A stretch of 64,000 nt of DNA from Theobroma cacao (GCF_000208745.1 NC_030855.1:16009181-16073180), one strand, 5' to 3'. Counted from the first letter of the stretch, positions 12,001 through 24,111 are shown. Notes: a model not told the origin generated them from the sequence alone. Made by a program: numbers and translations.

Positions 12001-14398
12001 AAGTTTTAATTATAAATTTATAAAAAGTTNNNNNNNNNNNNNNNNNNNNNNNNNNNNNNNNNNNNNNNNNNNNNNNNNNNNNNNNNNNNNNNNNNNNNNN
12101 NNNNNNNNNNNNNNNNNNNNNNNNNNNNNNNNNNNNNNNNNNNNNNNNNNNNNNNNNNNNNNNNNNNNNNNNNNNNNNNNNNNNNNNNNNNNNNNNNNNN
12201 NNNNNNNNNNNNNNNNNNNNNNNNNNNNNNNNNNNNNNNNNNNNNNNNNNNNNNNNNNNNNNNNNNNNNNNNNNNNNNNNNNNNNNNNNNNNNNNNATTA
12301 AAATGAATTTAAAATAAAAAGGTTTAAGTTTTAATTATAAATTATAAAAATTTACTATTTTAAACATAAAAATCAAAGTAAAATTTAATTATAATTTTTT
12401 TACATTTTAATATTTTAAAATTAAAGAATAAAATAAAATAATAAAACTTATTGTTTTAACTATATATTATCAATATTTTAAATGAAATATAAAATATTAA
12501 TTTTTTTAAATTAAAATAAATAATCATATTAACTTTTAAATAGCAATTTATTAATATTTATAATAAATTATTAAAAAATAAATATTTTAATTTAAAAATT
12601 AGATATTATAATAAAAGGTATTTTTATCATTTTTTGCTTATTCTTTAGTTATTCATATTATTCATGCCAACCAAACATTAGAATAATTCATGATAGTAAA
12701 TGTTGTCCTATTCTATTCTCATGAACCAAACTATATAATAGCTATTCATCTCTTTTGCTATACCTACAAAATGGCTATTCCATTCCCACTCTATTCCCTC
12801 TTTACCGAACACACCCTTAAGGGTTTAGATTCTGCCAATCTTATTTCTTTGTCTCTTATGTTTATTTTTCTTGTAACAGATATAGTTAATATTTGTGTTT
12901 TATTACAAATATATGAGTTAGTATTCATCTTGTGACATTATTTAGAATTTTTTTTAGATATTAACTGCCTTATTTGATCGTACGACTGTATCAGAAAAGT
13001 AACTAATTTTTCTTGGTAGTCCTTTTTGACTATTTAATGTTCAGTAACTTCAAAAGTCAAATAAAAATGCTTTTATTGATTGAATGATTCACTTTACGTA
13101 TAACGTTTTAAGTTTATTGGTCATTTTATCTCCCTACATTGCAGCCACAATTTTTTATGAAAATCACTTCTAAATCATATTTCCACTGCAAATCTACCAA
13201 ATTTGTGTTTCCACTGTTGCGTTACCAAATTTTTGTTCTAAGCTGGTCTTAAGCTTCAAGGGAGTGACGAAGATTTATTAATGTTTGCTGAGCTCCCTTC
13301 GTTTATGTTTTTCTTGGGTTTCTTTGGTAAAGGGTAGATAGCTGTAGCACAATGTGCTCAGCTTAACTTAGGATTTTGATGCAACCACTGAACTTGAAGT
13401 GGTGATGGTTTTTGTAATTGTTCAGTTCTTGATGATGCACAGGCCGGTTATTATATGTCAAAAGAAGTCTTTAGCAAATAGTACAAAGACTTCAGTTGGC
13501 ATAAGGGTCCTAGTGTGCTTTCAAAAAAAAAAAAAAATTGTCAAATTAGGCTTGAAATTGTACTGCCTAATACTAAAGCAGGTGGGCACCTGCATTACCA
13601 TTATTGTGCAGTTGTGCTTCTACCTTTGTACATGTCAATTTAACACTGCTCTTTTGCTTTTATCTTATTCATTACAAAGCAAGTCCATCTCCTCTACATG
13701 GAATAAATGTTGGTATAATAAGGCCTCACTTTCTCTTATATTTTCTTTTTGCTTTTTCAAAATGTTTGATTAAAAATTAAGATAATTTTGAAAAGTATAA
13801 CATAGAGATAACTCTGGGAATTGGGTTTTAAATGAAAACAATTGCATTTTAGCATCACGTCCTTTCGGGATATTTGATCTCATCACAATACTATTATCAT
13901 AGTATGTCAAACACTCTGGTGCAAAATTGCTTTTCCATAGCTGTTTCTAGTACAGTTTTCAATCCTAGTTTTTCCACCATAGTTTTCACAACTGCAATAC
14001 CTGACAAAGCAGACCCAACTACTAACAAAGATGTAAAATTCTGTATTTGAATTCTGAATTTATTCATAGGCAATAAAAATTGGTGTTAGGAATTACCTAA
14101 ATGCATTTAAAATGCTTGTATACCATTTATACAAACCATGAACTAGTTGCATGTATAGGATTCACAAGTGTAAGAGTGCAGGTCTTATATACAGAAGATG
14201 TCCATCTACATGAGACTTCTATTTATGTGGTGGAATTTGCTTTTAATTTGTTTTTTTTTTTTGACAGGTTTGGCAACTGTAATTGGGATAAAGTATGAGT
14301 CTCCAGTGAGGCCTGATAGTAAAAACGCTATGCTCAAAGTAAAGTCTTTTGTAAGTGATGAGTACAAAGATCTGGTTGAACGGGCTGCCAGGTTTTGA
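3080..14398 (+). CDS. CENPC: CENP-C, inner kinetochore protein
   Basis: CENP-C links the CENP-A (CENH3) nucleosome to the outer kinetochore. My GT-AG exon model is 3080-3265, 3392-3567, 3676-3764, 3875-3977, 4085-4227, 4414-5399, 5500-5599, 8737-8819, 10154-10235, 10323-10433 and 14268-14398. It totals 2,190 nt, one open frame of 729 codons plus stop, close to the ~705 residues of Arabidopsis CENP-C. The N-terminus has the plant-typical [12 protein letters not shown] block (about residue 22). The [15 protein letters not shown] block follows in exon 3. The CENP-C motif lies at about residues 660-685 in exon 10 ([19 protein letters not shown]), with the Arg residues and the aromatic pair FW that contact the nucleosome. 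The protein ends LVERAARF, without a cupin domain, as in plants. Residues 323-490 form a two-copy repeat. The start could instead be the in-frame ATG at 3119. Introns 7 and 10 are 3.1 and 3.8 kb and hold transposons. Confidence 0.95.
4683..5186 (+). repeat. Tandem 252-bp (84-residue) duplication inside CENPC exon 6
   Basis: Unit 1 (4683-4934) and unit 2 (4935-5186) start with [10 protein letters not shown] and [10 protein letters not shown]. They share TPPR(S/N)PLASI, QSD, PFSTD(D/N)ID, GRNAS/VRNAS, KQS(G/S)QVD and KEL in the same order. The unit is exactly 84 codons, so the frame is kept. The copies have diverged at many positions, so the duplication is not recent. It sits in the poorly conserved centre of CENP-C. 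Confidence 0.85.
5600..8736 (+). other. CENPC intron 7, 3.1 kb
   Basis: The intron begins GTATGA after exon 7 and ends CCCCTAACAG before exon 8. It contains the TIR element at 6981-7645. At about 6005-6110 there is a short segment with wording like a decayed LTR end (TGGGCTACACCCGAGGGAGAATGTTAA). The remainder is T-rich intronic DNA with no coding signal. Confidence 0.75.
6981..7645. mobile_element. TIR element with 9-bp target duplication, MULE-like
   Basis: The 665-bp insert is flanked by identical 9-bp repeats TCTACGACT (6972-6980 and 7646-7654). Its ends are imperfect inverted repeats: ATAGTTGTTAAATCG on the left, and AAAGTTATTATTATCG reading inward from the right. Both ends are full of GTATCG/CGATAC words, while the centre is almost pure AT. 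A 9-bp duplication fits Mutator-like elements. There is no coding capacity, so it is non-autonomous. The class is inferred from duplication length only. Confidence 0.75.
11630..12816. mobile_element. TIR element, probably PIF/Harbinger-type MITE
   Basis: The right end reads inward GGGTGTGTTCGGTAAAGAGG, close to the GGG..TGTTTGG ends of plant Harbinger elements. The left end reads CAGCATGCTTGGTTGGGG. Both ends contain GGAATGG/CTATTCC words (11650-11790 and 12700-12795). A TTA trinucleotide lies outside each end (11627-11629 and 12817-12819), the expected 3-bp target duplication. The middle is AT-rich and includes the N gap 12030-12296. No transposase is visible. Confidence 0.62.
12030..12296. 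other. Assembly gap (267 N)
   Basis: Run of N inside the MITE-like element of CENPC intron 10. The flanks are similar AT-rich sequence on both sides (AAGGTTTAAGTTTTAATTAT), which suggests a repeat caused the break. Confidence 0.97.
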
Positions 14399-14804
14399 GA
14401 TGGTTGTGATTGTTGTTTATGGAGTGGGCACAATGTGCAGTGAGTGGAGCATCCTTTGATGATCTGAGCAATTGTTCACCGGTTTGCTTTTCTGGATTTA
14501 TTCATGTTATGCATTCAATGTGAAGTAGTAGGGATAATCTTATTCCATGTGAATTTTGTGATCATCGAGGGCTGAAGCTTGACATTTATGGGACTTAATA
14601 ATGACTACATTTCCTATTTTTGTTTTTAATTTTTCTTTGTAGCATTGAGGTGGTCAACTGGGGCCTTGCTTCGTATGGAAGAGATCCAATTCTGACTTTA
14701 TTTTGGCATCGCTATTTCTTTCATTGATTCTTTCCTCAGAAACAGGTGAATTTAAATGGAACAATGTAATGTACGTAGTTCATGACTTCATTTGTTTTTG
14801 AGTA
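14399..14804 (+). other. CENPC 3' untranslated region and short spacer
   Basis: T-rich sequence after the TGA at 14396-14398. A possible plant poly(A) signal AATAAT lies at about 14597. Nothing else is seen before the LINE 3' end near 14805. Confidence 0.4.
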
Positions 14805-17800
14805 CATGGCAGCGGTAACCGCTTAATCTACCACAGCTCTAGGCCTAGCAACACCAACTAAATCATCTTGAAGCCAAAAAGATAGCTCAGTTGGTGGAGA
14901 ATGTAGCTTAATAACTTCAAATTCCCCCAATTGAGCCTTCGTAGCAAGAAAATCAGCACAGAAATTTGCCTCCCTATAAATATGATGTATCGAGCATACT
15001 CAATCTTTCAACATTAACGGTTGAATAGAATGAATAACAGGTGAAAGAGGATTTATCTTGAATTGTTTGGTGAATCTTTTGGACAGCAAGTTTAGAGTCC
15101 GATTCAACCACAATCAGTTGACAACCATGATCCCAAGCAAGCGCAAGTCCCATATAAATAGCATGTAATTTAGCCTTCAGAATAGTGCCCATATCAAGTC
15201 TGCCCATGAATCCAAAGATCCAATATCTACGGTTATTTGGACATAAACCTACCATGCTAAACTCTCTTGGATTAGAAATAGGAGCTGCATCGACATTCAT
15301 CTTAACAATGCTATCTAGAGCCTTCCACAAGGACATCCTTTCTATTAAAATTGTAAAGGAGCCATTCGTGCAAAGAAAGACCATTAAAGTGATCAAGGTG
15401 AGCACCATGAATCTTGTTTCTCCAAATGGCTTGAGAGTTAAAGCAATCCCTTAAAACATGCAATATATTCTCCATTTCAGCATCACATCTTGGACGTTGA
15501 GAGGTATTTTAAAGCTTTCCCTGAAAGCAGGCCTCTCTTGTAAGAATACAATTATGTCCAACCAACCAGAAAAAATGACGAATTCTAGGCGACCATCTAA
15601 TGTTCCATATTCGAGACCAAGCAAAGGAAGTGGCAGCATGGTTTTGTGTCAATGAATAAGCAGAATTAACTGAGAAATAACCATTAGGGGAAGAGGACTA
15701 AATGATTGGATCAGTTTTGTTGGGAAACAGATGCACCAAAGACATTTAGTCGTGCAAGCCTTGTAGAAGATCATTCAGCTTATCAGGTTTCCATCTCCCA
15801 TTCTCATCAAAGAAATCACTTACAACATCATTTGTCGATAGGTTCATAGCTCAATCACATACCTTTACCAGTGGTTTGTCATCTAAGCATTGATCATGCC
15901 AAAAATAAGCGTTTCTCCCATTGTAACCAACTTGGAGCAGCCTTGTTTAACCAGCTCTCTAGTTGAGCAAATACTTCTCCAGGTGCAAGAAGTATTAGAT
16001 TTGGTAATCGCGTGGATCAAAGGCTTACCTTTCAAATATTTAGCTCTAAGAACATGTGCCCGCAACCCTTGATCGCCATCTTCAATTTTCCATCCCAACT
16101 TGGATAGAAGAGCTTTATTCATCTCAGCAGTTTTTCGTATTCCTAAACCACCTATTCTCTTCGGACAACACACTATATCCCATTTGATAAGAACAACTTT
16201 CTTTTTACCACCAATAGCATCCCATAGGATATTTCTATTCAAGGATATTGATGCCTTGAAACTGTGATCCTAAATTGCCCATCAGAGTTGCTAAGGATAT
16301 TGATGCCATAGGACATTGCAGAGACTAATCGATTGAAACTGTGATCCTTTTTCTAAATGGTCCACTTTCGGAATAAACATCACTAATACCTTACTAAGGG
16401 ATTCATCAAACTATCTTGCAAGAAAGGGCTCTTTGACGAACCTGCAAACTAACTCCTTCACAATCTCTTAATTTGCATGATAGAAACCTGGTTGGAAACT
16501 ATCCCGACCTGGAGCCTTGAAAGGGGCCATAGAACTAAAAGCTCTATAGATTTCATCTTCCTAGGAGAAAATTCTAGGATCTATCTTTCATTAAAAGCAA
16601 ACTAAGATTGAGGACACATATCATCAATATTAACACTAATTGAATTTTCCTTATAACGGTGCATGAAAAAAATTAATAACCAAGGATTTGAGTTCCAATG
16701 GATCATTACACCACTTGTCATCTGCCATTTTGATTCCTCCCAATCATCGTGGTTGTATGAAAGAATTTGGTATTTTGATTACCAAACTAGACCCAGTTCG
16801 AACGTAACTTCTGGAACCAAATCAATTCTTCTTGCAAAAGCACACTATTATAATTCGAAGCAAGTTTTTCCTCCAAATTGAAATAAAGAAGGATCAGGCT
16901 GCACCTCCAAGGCCTTTTGAATCCCATTTAAATGAGCTAATAAACGTCTCTTTCTCTTGAACACATGACCAAAAATAGTCACATCACATTCCTCGAGAGT
17001 TGCTTCAAAGTCTGTAAGGTTGACATGAAGATTATCCCCCCTTCTCCATGCATTCTTGATAAAGTCCATAAAAGAATCATGAGACAACCTAGCAATCTCA
17101 AAACGAAAAGGCCTCAAGTCTTTATGAATAGGAGTTCTTCTATACAAATTAACAAGAACCGGACAATGATCACTTTGGGCTCTTGGAAGATTAATAACTA
17201 AAGCCTCAGCAAATTTACTTCTCCAAGCCGCATTACACATGACTCTATCAAGTCTCTTCTTTACCAAATTTCCACCACCTTGATTACTAGTCTAGGTAAA
17301 TCGACATCCCACCACTTCGAGGTCAATAAGGCTTCTGTTGATCAAACCTTCCCAAAAAAGTTCCATTCTTCCTAGGCTCTCTTACAGCCCCCTTGCTTCT
17401 AGAGCTAAAGGGGATTTCATTAAATTTTCCCAATAACAACCAGGGAACTCGATCAAACTCATCAAAGACCTTCAAATAGTTCTAAAGAAACATTTAGGTA
17501 GTATGATTAAGACTTGCGTACACAACAGTGAAAGCCCAACATTCTCCTCCACCATCCGTGATAAAGATAGAGATAAATTGCCCTTTTTTCTCAAAGACTT
17601 GAACATTCCCAATGCTAGTCTACCACAAAACCCAAAGGCCACCAGAAAAACCTCTAACATCCACTCTAGTACAAAAATCAAAACTTAGTCATCGAATGAT
17701 CCTTTCTGCTTCGATTCCATTAATCTTAGGCTCAACTATGACTACTATATAAAACCTATGAACAACAACCAGCTCTTTTGCATGATGTAAAAACTTAGCA

Positions 17801-20800
17801 CTGCTTGCACCTCGATAATTCCAAAATAATATAGACATAAGATATTATTAAGGAGAAGAAATAACACCCCCATGGTGTTCGAGACATCTAGTGATCCCCA
17901 AGTGACGGTAAGCCACCACCTTCCATCGAAACATTTGACAAAACCAAGTTGTTCTCATCTGCTACAATAGTTGTGTCCATCATTATAGCTTTATCAACTT
18001 CAGTCGACCTCACCTGCTCATTTCCACCTTCCTTTGAAATGGGCGGTGCTATTAAGGAAAAGAACTTAAGTTTGTATCAGAAAAGTGGCGAATCAGATAA
18101 AAACTACCGAAGCTACTATTAGGAGGCTTTAATGACAAACCACCCTCCTTAATTTTAATGCCAGTTTGCTTAACGTTAGAGCTCTTATTATTTTTAGGCC
18201 TAGCCTTAAATACTTGACCACCTTGCTTCAAAGAAGTACCAGCTTGAAAAATAAATTTAGAAATTCCCTTAAGTGAACGTTTGATCACAGGGTCCACTAC
18301 CTTAGAGTTAATCGTTCCATGTTGGTCTTTCTTTTTTTGTTGACTAGGCTTAGCAACATTCTTTAGTTTATCCTTGTTTAAATTACACTGCATGGAATTA
18401 GGAACCTCACCACTAGTAGACTCCATAGTAGGAACTTCTTCATTAACTCTATCTGAAAATCCCTTTACCAAGCTAGCAAATTTGTTCTGAGATATTAGCC
18501 CTGAACCATTGGGGGTCTACTCATTAATCTTAGCTGGTTTCTGGCTATCATTTCTCCTAGAATCATGTTGGGGATTCGAATCATGCTAAGGCAGGTCATG
18601 CATAACGGAATATTAAATTTTCAATCCCTTAATTCATGGATCACTTTAATTGGAAATTAATATAAGAAAACTACAAGAGAAGAATTTCGACATGTAACTG
18701 AAAGTTTGATGCCTTCTTTCTTTGGTGGAATCCTCTTTGATTTTCGTTTGTGACTTATTGTATACCAAGTACGACTTATCAAACTACAACAACACAATTA
18801 TCCTACCTTTAATGGTGATCCACATAATGATTTGCAGAAATCTCTTCATTAGGAGTGAATGAATCCCTTAACCAAAGCTTATATTAGCAAATTCTCAACT
18901 TAGAACTCTCTTGTGTTTTTATTTCTTTTGTAATTCTTTCTCAAGAGTTAAGAGACAAAAATCAAAACTCTTCTCTCGACCACAAGGGGTGGCTAAAAGA
19001 TCTTTTTATAGAGTGAATTGACATATTTCATGTCCTACAAAGATTAGAATATGTCTTGCACTAATCGGGCCTAATTAGATCTTTGTTTAATTATACAAGT
19101 ATAATTAACTATCAAACTTAAGTGTGACTTGGCCCAAAATAATTAAAACACATAAGTCAAGTCCAAAACAAAGCCAGAAAGAATAATCCATGCGAGGTCG
19201 ATATCCTTAGCCCAACCAATAGAAATCGCAAATCCCATACTTCATGGATTTTGTCAATTTCCCTTTTCCTTTATACTCTATCAAATCACATTTGATTTAG
19301 TGTAACACTTAATCGGATTAAGTTTCTATAAAATCAATTAGATTACATCTAATTAAACTTCAAATTAATTTTGACAATTGACCTTATGTGTGTAACCCAT
19401 TAGGTTTCTAATTATGTTAGCAATGAGTATAATTGTCATCCTAAATCGTATTTAGAATTAGATTAATCAAATCTCTATTTAATTAATCTTCAATTCTCTA
19501 ATTGATCAATCCATACTCATAGACCAAGATTGGTGTCTAGTAATACATCATGACTCCCAATTATTAGAAAGGTCAATGTGGTTGGACCAACCTAGTTAGT
19601 ACACAGTTTATCTATGTAATTCAATCCCATCATCATGTACCTTGGAATGAGTACGTTTTATATCTTTCCATGTTTGCTATTGTCCTTAAATTTTGCTCAA
19701 TGAAGATTCCTTGAAAACTCATTTTTCCTAAATCCTCATTTTACCTTCGCCAAGGATTTGCATAAAAGCAAATACAAGTCAACTAGTCTACGAGATACTT
19801 CCCATTGCTTATCACTTAAGATAATGATTCCTTTCTAGACAATTCTTATGCCTCTATATAATTCATGCTATACCCAATGGCATCCTTTTTGGGCTTGATT
19901 AGGATCCGGAAAGATGAAATAAAAGTATAACACTCCTTATACAAGATAACAATGGTGTCACAAGTTTAAGGATGATTTACAAAGTTGTGGCTAGAGAATT
20001 ATCCTCATAGACACTTGAGTGAGATACCAAATGGAATTTTCTTGTTAGGTCATGTTCAATGAATTTGTTCTAGCTTGAACAAGCACTCGCATGTTTGTTC
20101 TAAGTATCCCTATACTTATCATTATAAGAGATCGATTGCCCACCAATACGAGGAACATAACATGTGCCAGACCTTGAGCATTATAGATGCCCCGTCTCTA
20201 TAATACAATGGCTAGAAACACTTAGGATATATGCTTTTATGCGTAAGGGTCATAATTATAACTTTTTACAATCTCTTTGCAAAGCATAAATTTATCTAAA
20301 GGCTTTATCCAATAAGTGAATAATAAACTATTTCGCATCCATTGATTTATTGATAAAGTAAATACCTCAATATTTATTAATAAAAGGATAAAAGAATATC
20401 TAAAATATAAGAAACAAAGTGTATCTTTAATCAAATTCGATTGGCTTGTAAAGCATACACTTACAAATCACTTTTCCTTGATTCTTTTCCATTAACGAAG
20501 CTTTCTCGTTTTTATGGTTTGTGGTTCCGTCATTGGGCTATCATCCAAAGCCGAAAGTTCTTCTCCAGTGTGACATTTGATTTCTCATCAGAAGTGGCCA
20601 AAAGTTCCTCCGTCAATGGTGTCGCAGCCACAAGAACACTCGGATAAACCTCTTACCTATGTCCACACCTTCCACATTCAAAACAAATGAGGTGGATTTC
20701 CTCATACTCCACTCTCTAAATATGTTTGCCAACTTGCATCTTGTACACTAAAGACTTGGTGAGATCAAGCTTGACATACAAACGAGCAAAATGACCTCTC

Positions 20801-21560
20801 AAAGCTTCTTCAATATTTCAGTCAATGCGAATAACCTTTCTTGCATGAGTCCTCATTCTTGATAGTGTAAGATTATTATAATATTCCATAAGCAAACCCA
20901 AGAAATGTATCCACACAATAATCTTATTGATCTTGTCCAAACTAGGATTGAAATTAAAAGCCCTCTGTTTAACTGTAAGGTAATGCCCCCAAATGATCCA
21001 AAGACCTCCTTCAAGAACATGCTTGTAATATGATCTCTTTTCAAACTTGAAGAGAAAGTAATCATGACCAAAGTCAATCACCTAATACCTCCCTTCAAGT
21101 TTCCAATGATGTTTATTCTAGCCGTCAAGGTTTGAAAACCAAGCACCTATCCAAGCAATTTCATGATCAAGGCTTTACGCCAAGGGCTCCTCATCGCCTT
21201 CTTCCCCTTTGTAAAACAAACCCTCAGTTTTTGTCCTTCCACACATGGTGATTGGTTTGAGTCTGATTCATCATCAGAGATCACCTCATCAAATTGCATC
21301 TCATCCCCATGCTTTACATCATCCCACTTTTTCCAAAAAGATTGCTAAGAATCTTTAGAACCAGTCAACATATCTTTATATGAGGATTTCTCATTAACAT
21401 GATCAAAACCATTTTCAACAACAACAGAAGTCTTCGTATCCTCATCTTTATCTTCATTCACAACCTTCAAATGCTTGAATGTTTTGTTAGTTCGTTTCAG
21501 AAGGTCACTCTCGTTGTTGGGGTTAGGGAGGGCTTTCTCCATCATGAGTCAGCCCATGAG
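14805..21560 (-). pseudogene. Decayed L1-type LINE, split by an LTR-like element
   Basis: Minus-strand fragments lie in the order expected for a plant LINE. At 21545-20660 are the ORF1 start, a DUF4283 RNA-binding-like domain (21081-20818) and a CCHC-like knuckle near 20690 (CFECGRCGH). The ORF1 linker is at 18530-18052. Endonuclease remains lie at 17690-16848, including RLDRVMCN and SDHCPV. A short reverse-transcriptase start is at 16600-16270 (KAPG-like, then ISLCNVL). The zf-RVT region is at 16242-15883 and the RNase H-like end at 15310-14820 (MNVDAAP, VVESDSKLAV). Stops and frame changes are frequent. The central RT region with the catalytic YxDD is absent, as only ~600 bp separates endonuclease from zf-RVT. 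The element cannot move. It lies directly downstream of CENPC in opposite orientation. Confidence 0.88.
18579..20434 (-). mobile_element. LTR-like (Copia-type) insertion within the LINE
   Basis: This ~1.86-kb block interrupts LINE ORF1 between the zinc knuckle and the linker. ATTCGA occurs at both junctions (18574-18579 and 20435-20440) and may be the target duplication, though I could not fix TG/CA ends. On the minus strand it shares several phrases in order with 44640-46263: CCATTTGGTAT, CTCAAGTGTCTATG, GTCATGATGTATT, CTAATGGGTTA.ACACA. It therefore appears to be the same LTR family. No coding is seen. Confidence 0.6.
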
Positions 21561-22630
21561 TTATAAAAAGCCGTACTCTTTGTTTTGAAATCATCAAAAG
21601 AAAAAGAAAAGCTTTAGATTCATGCTTTTTTTATTTCAATGTTTTGGTATATCTAATTGTCCAAGTTTTAGAAAAGAGACCCGGTTTTTTCTTTTGCTTC
21701 ATTCATTGTAACTTGACTTTGATTGGTACCAAATTTCACGTGTAATGTTTTTGATATGTTTGATAATTTTGTATATGACATAATAATATGATACTAATAC
21801 AACACGAATTTAAATGAGTTTAAGTTTTGAATAATCGTGTCGTGTTGCGTGTATTAATTATGTCGACACATCTTAATCATGTCAAATTTGCTTAATCTAT
21901 TTAATATACGAGTAATTAATTGTATTATCGTGTACTCGCAGACAATGTCTTGTGGTGCCACAAGGCTATATATTATCCATTTATGTAATCATATTTATGT
22001 GTCAAGTAAATACATTTAGTACACGATGAAGCTCCATTTATTGACCTATATAAATATTAATATTTTTATAATAATTAAAATTTATTAATAGTGAATTTTA
22101 TTCTATATAATAAATATTATGATATTTATAATTTTTTATTATAAATTTAAATAATGGAATTATATTTTAATCTAATTATTTTAATTATGTTTTAATCATT
22201 CTAATTATATCAATTGTATGTTAATCATGTAAATAGGTTATAAATTACATAAACTTTAATCACGTGAATAAATCTTTTCATGTTGCATAAAATTTAATCC
22301 CATACATTTAATAAACGAGTTAGTTGTGTCATATAGTGTTACACATTTATTAAATATGTACGTATTTAAGATCCTAATATAATTCATTATTGTGTCTTAT
22401 TTGTGTTTATCCGTATAACAATTAATACCTTATATTATAAGGACACTATTAAAATATGAAAACACAAATTTTCATGTCTAGTTTCCATAAAAATAGGCTT
22501 TTCACTATTATATGGAAGGACCATTCAATTAACTTTTTAGTTACGTGTCAATTATGTAGAGTTTAGTTGGGCAGGGCTATTCATGTAAGATATGGAAGGA
22601 TTTTGTCATTTTCTTTAGTTAGAAAATAAA
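21561..22630. other. AT-rich intergenic DNA
   Basis: No gene is seen. Positions 21780-22330 contain scattered CGTGTCGTGT and TAATCATGTC-type words typical of old plant transposon ends, but no boundaries could be set. Confidence 0.35.
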
Positions 22631-22724
22631 GGTTTGTTTGTTTTGATGTAAAATATTTATCAAAAAATATTTTCAAGATTTATGCTTATTTGGAAGATAG
22701 AAAATTTATTTCAAATGTAAAACA

Positions 22725-24031
22725 TGTTAGTCTTAATGGAGTGTTAGAAGGGGGTGAATAACAGTTTTAAAAAATTTGAAAGAAACTCTAAAAGTTGAAA
22801 ACTTTTGAAGGATTTTCGAAAGGAGAGTTTAAAACTTTTAAAGGCAGAAAATCACCAAGTAAAGAGAGGGTAAAGAAAACTGACAAAACATAAATATTTA
22901 TTGTGGTTCGATCCTTTTGACTTATATCCACTATCTTGATTTTTTCCAATCAAGTTTGAAGTACTCACTCTTTAAATTTGAATTTTTGATGCTTTTTGGT
23001 ACTTCAAACTCGAGCTTTAACCGATTAGCCCCTTTACTTAAACGACTAGCAAGCTTTTGTGTTTCGCTTTCAATACCCTCTTAATCAGTTAAGCCTTGTG
23101 CTAACTAATTAACACTTTTCTATCTTACTTTTATATAGTGCCCTGGATAGTCTTAATTAATTAAGGCCTTATGTTAATCAGTTAACATTTTTCTGCTTCC
23201 ACTTAGCCCTTTGTACTTTGTTCTTTTAACTGATTAACGATTCTTGTAACACAGCAAGCTTCTCGACTTGCTTTCGAACAACAAATATATTAAAAAATTT
23301 AAAGTTTTCCCTACACACTTAAATAATATAATTAAACACCAATAAATGAGAATGTTTTGTTATCATTAAAACACATGGAATCAACATTCTCTCTCTTATT
23401 TTGATAATGAAAAAACACTCTTAGTTAAGAGTGCACTATCCATGTTCAGTATGAAAGCTTTAAATCTTTATACATAATGAGGATTGCTCCTCCTTAGTTA
23501 ATGCATCTAGTTTCTTTTTTTAAGATTTGCAATAACATATTTATAATATCTACAATAGCTAAACAAGATATACAATATCCATAGTAGCTAAGCAAGATAT
23601 ACAATATTCATAGTAGCTAAGCAAGATATATTACATATCCATAATAAGTAGCACAAAACCATAACAAAGCATCATACACATAAATTAAACATAAAGACCT
23701 ATCAAACTCTATTTAACTTAGTATTCCTTCTCCCTCTTTCTGTCATCATTAAAAAAGATATTTAAAACTCTCCCTTAATGAGTGCATTTAGATTTTCCTT
23801 TAATCTTTAAATTCGACTTTAATGAATGAGAATCATAAGCACATATACAACTAAGTCATACAAGCTTATAGATATAGTTCAATAACTTTAAGAGTCAAGC
23901 TTGTAACTATGTAAGACCAAATGTATGAGAGTTAAATCAATTCAAGAGCTTGTCAAGGATCACTCAAATAATGCTTAAGCAAATTTGATCATTTTGTCAT
24001 AATCAAAATTATAATAATTTTAAGGCTAACA
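22725..24031. mobile_element. Solo LTR, TGTTAG...CTAACA, probably Copia
   Basis: The 1,307-bp unit starts TGTTAG and ends CTAACA, a perfect 6-bp terminal inverted repeat. It is flanked by identical AAACA at 22720-22724 and 24032-24036. The inside has the wording of Copia-type plant LTRs: AGAAGGGGGTGAATAA near the start, GTGGTTCGATCC followed by TATCCACTATC, and a final TTTTGTCATAATCAAAATT. No internal genes or second LTR are nearby, so it is a solo LTR. Family assignment is by recall of typical wording. Confidence 0.82.
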
Positions 24032-24074
24032 AAACATTTTATGAGTTAATGAGAAAAACAACCATTGACTACGA

Positions 24075-24111
24075 AAAATGTCTTACGCCTTTGAGGGGTG
24101 TAAGACATTTT
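24075..24111. repeat. Perfect 12-bp inverted repeat
   Basis: AAAATGTCTTAC (24075-24086) and GTAAGACATTTT (24100-24111) are exact reverse complements around a 13-bp loop. Such GGAAAATGTCTTAC hairpins are typical of the inner part of plant non-autonomous elements. Confidence 0.8.

Larger units (their letters stand above)
10434..14267 (+). other. CENPC intron 10, 3.8 kb
   Basis: The intron starts GTGAGT and ends after a long T tract in TTGACAG. It separates the CENP-C motif exon from the last exon. It holds the MITE-like element at 11630-12816 with its N gap, and an ATT microsatellite next to a T run at 11065-11100. No coding exon is evident inside. Confidence 0.75.

Noticed and set aside
14878..14932. 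TAGCTCAGTTGG with a CAAATTCC further on, resembling tRNA A and B boxes
   Set aside because: It lies in the minus-strand coding of the LINE RNase H tail (EFEVIKLHSPPTELSFWLQDD), and no cloverleaf forms. Chance similarity.
22905..22930. GTGGTTCGATCC as a pol III B box
   Set aside because: It is part of the usual wording of Copia-type LTRs and lies inside the solo LTR 22725-24031.
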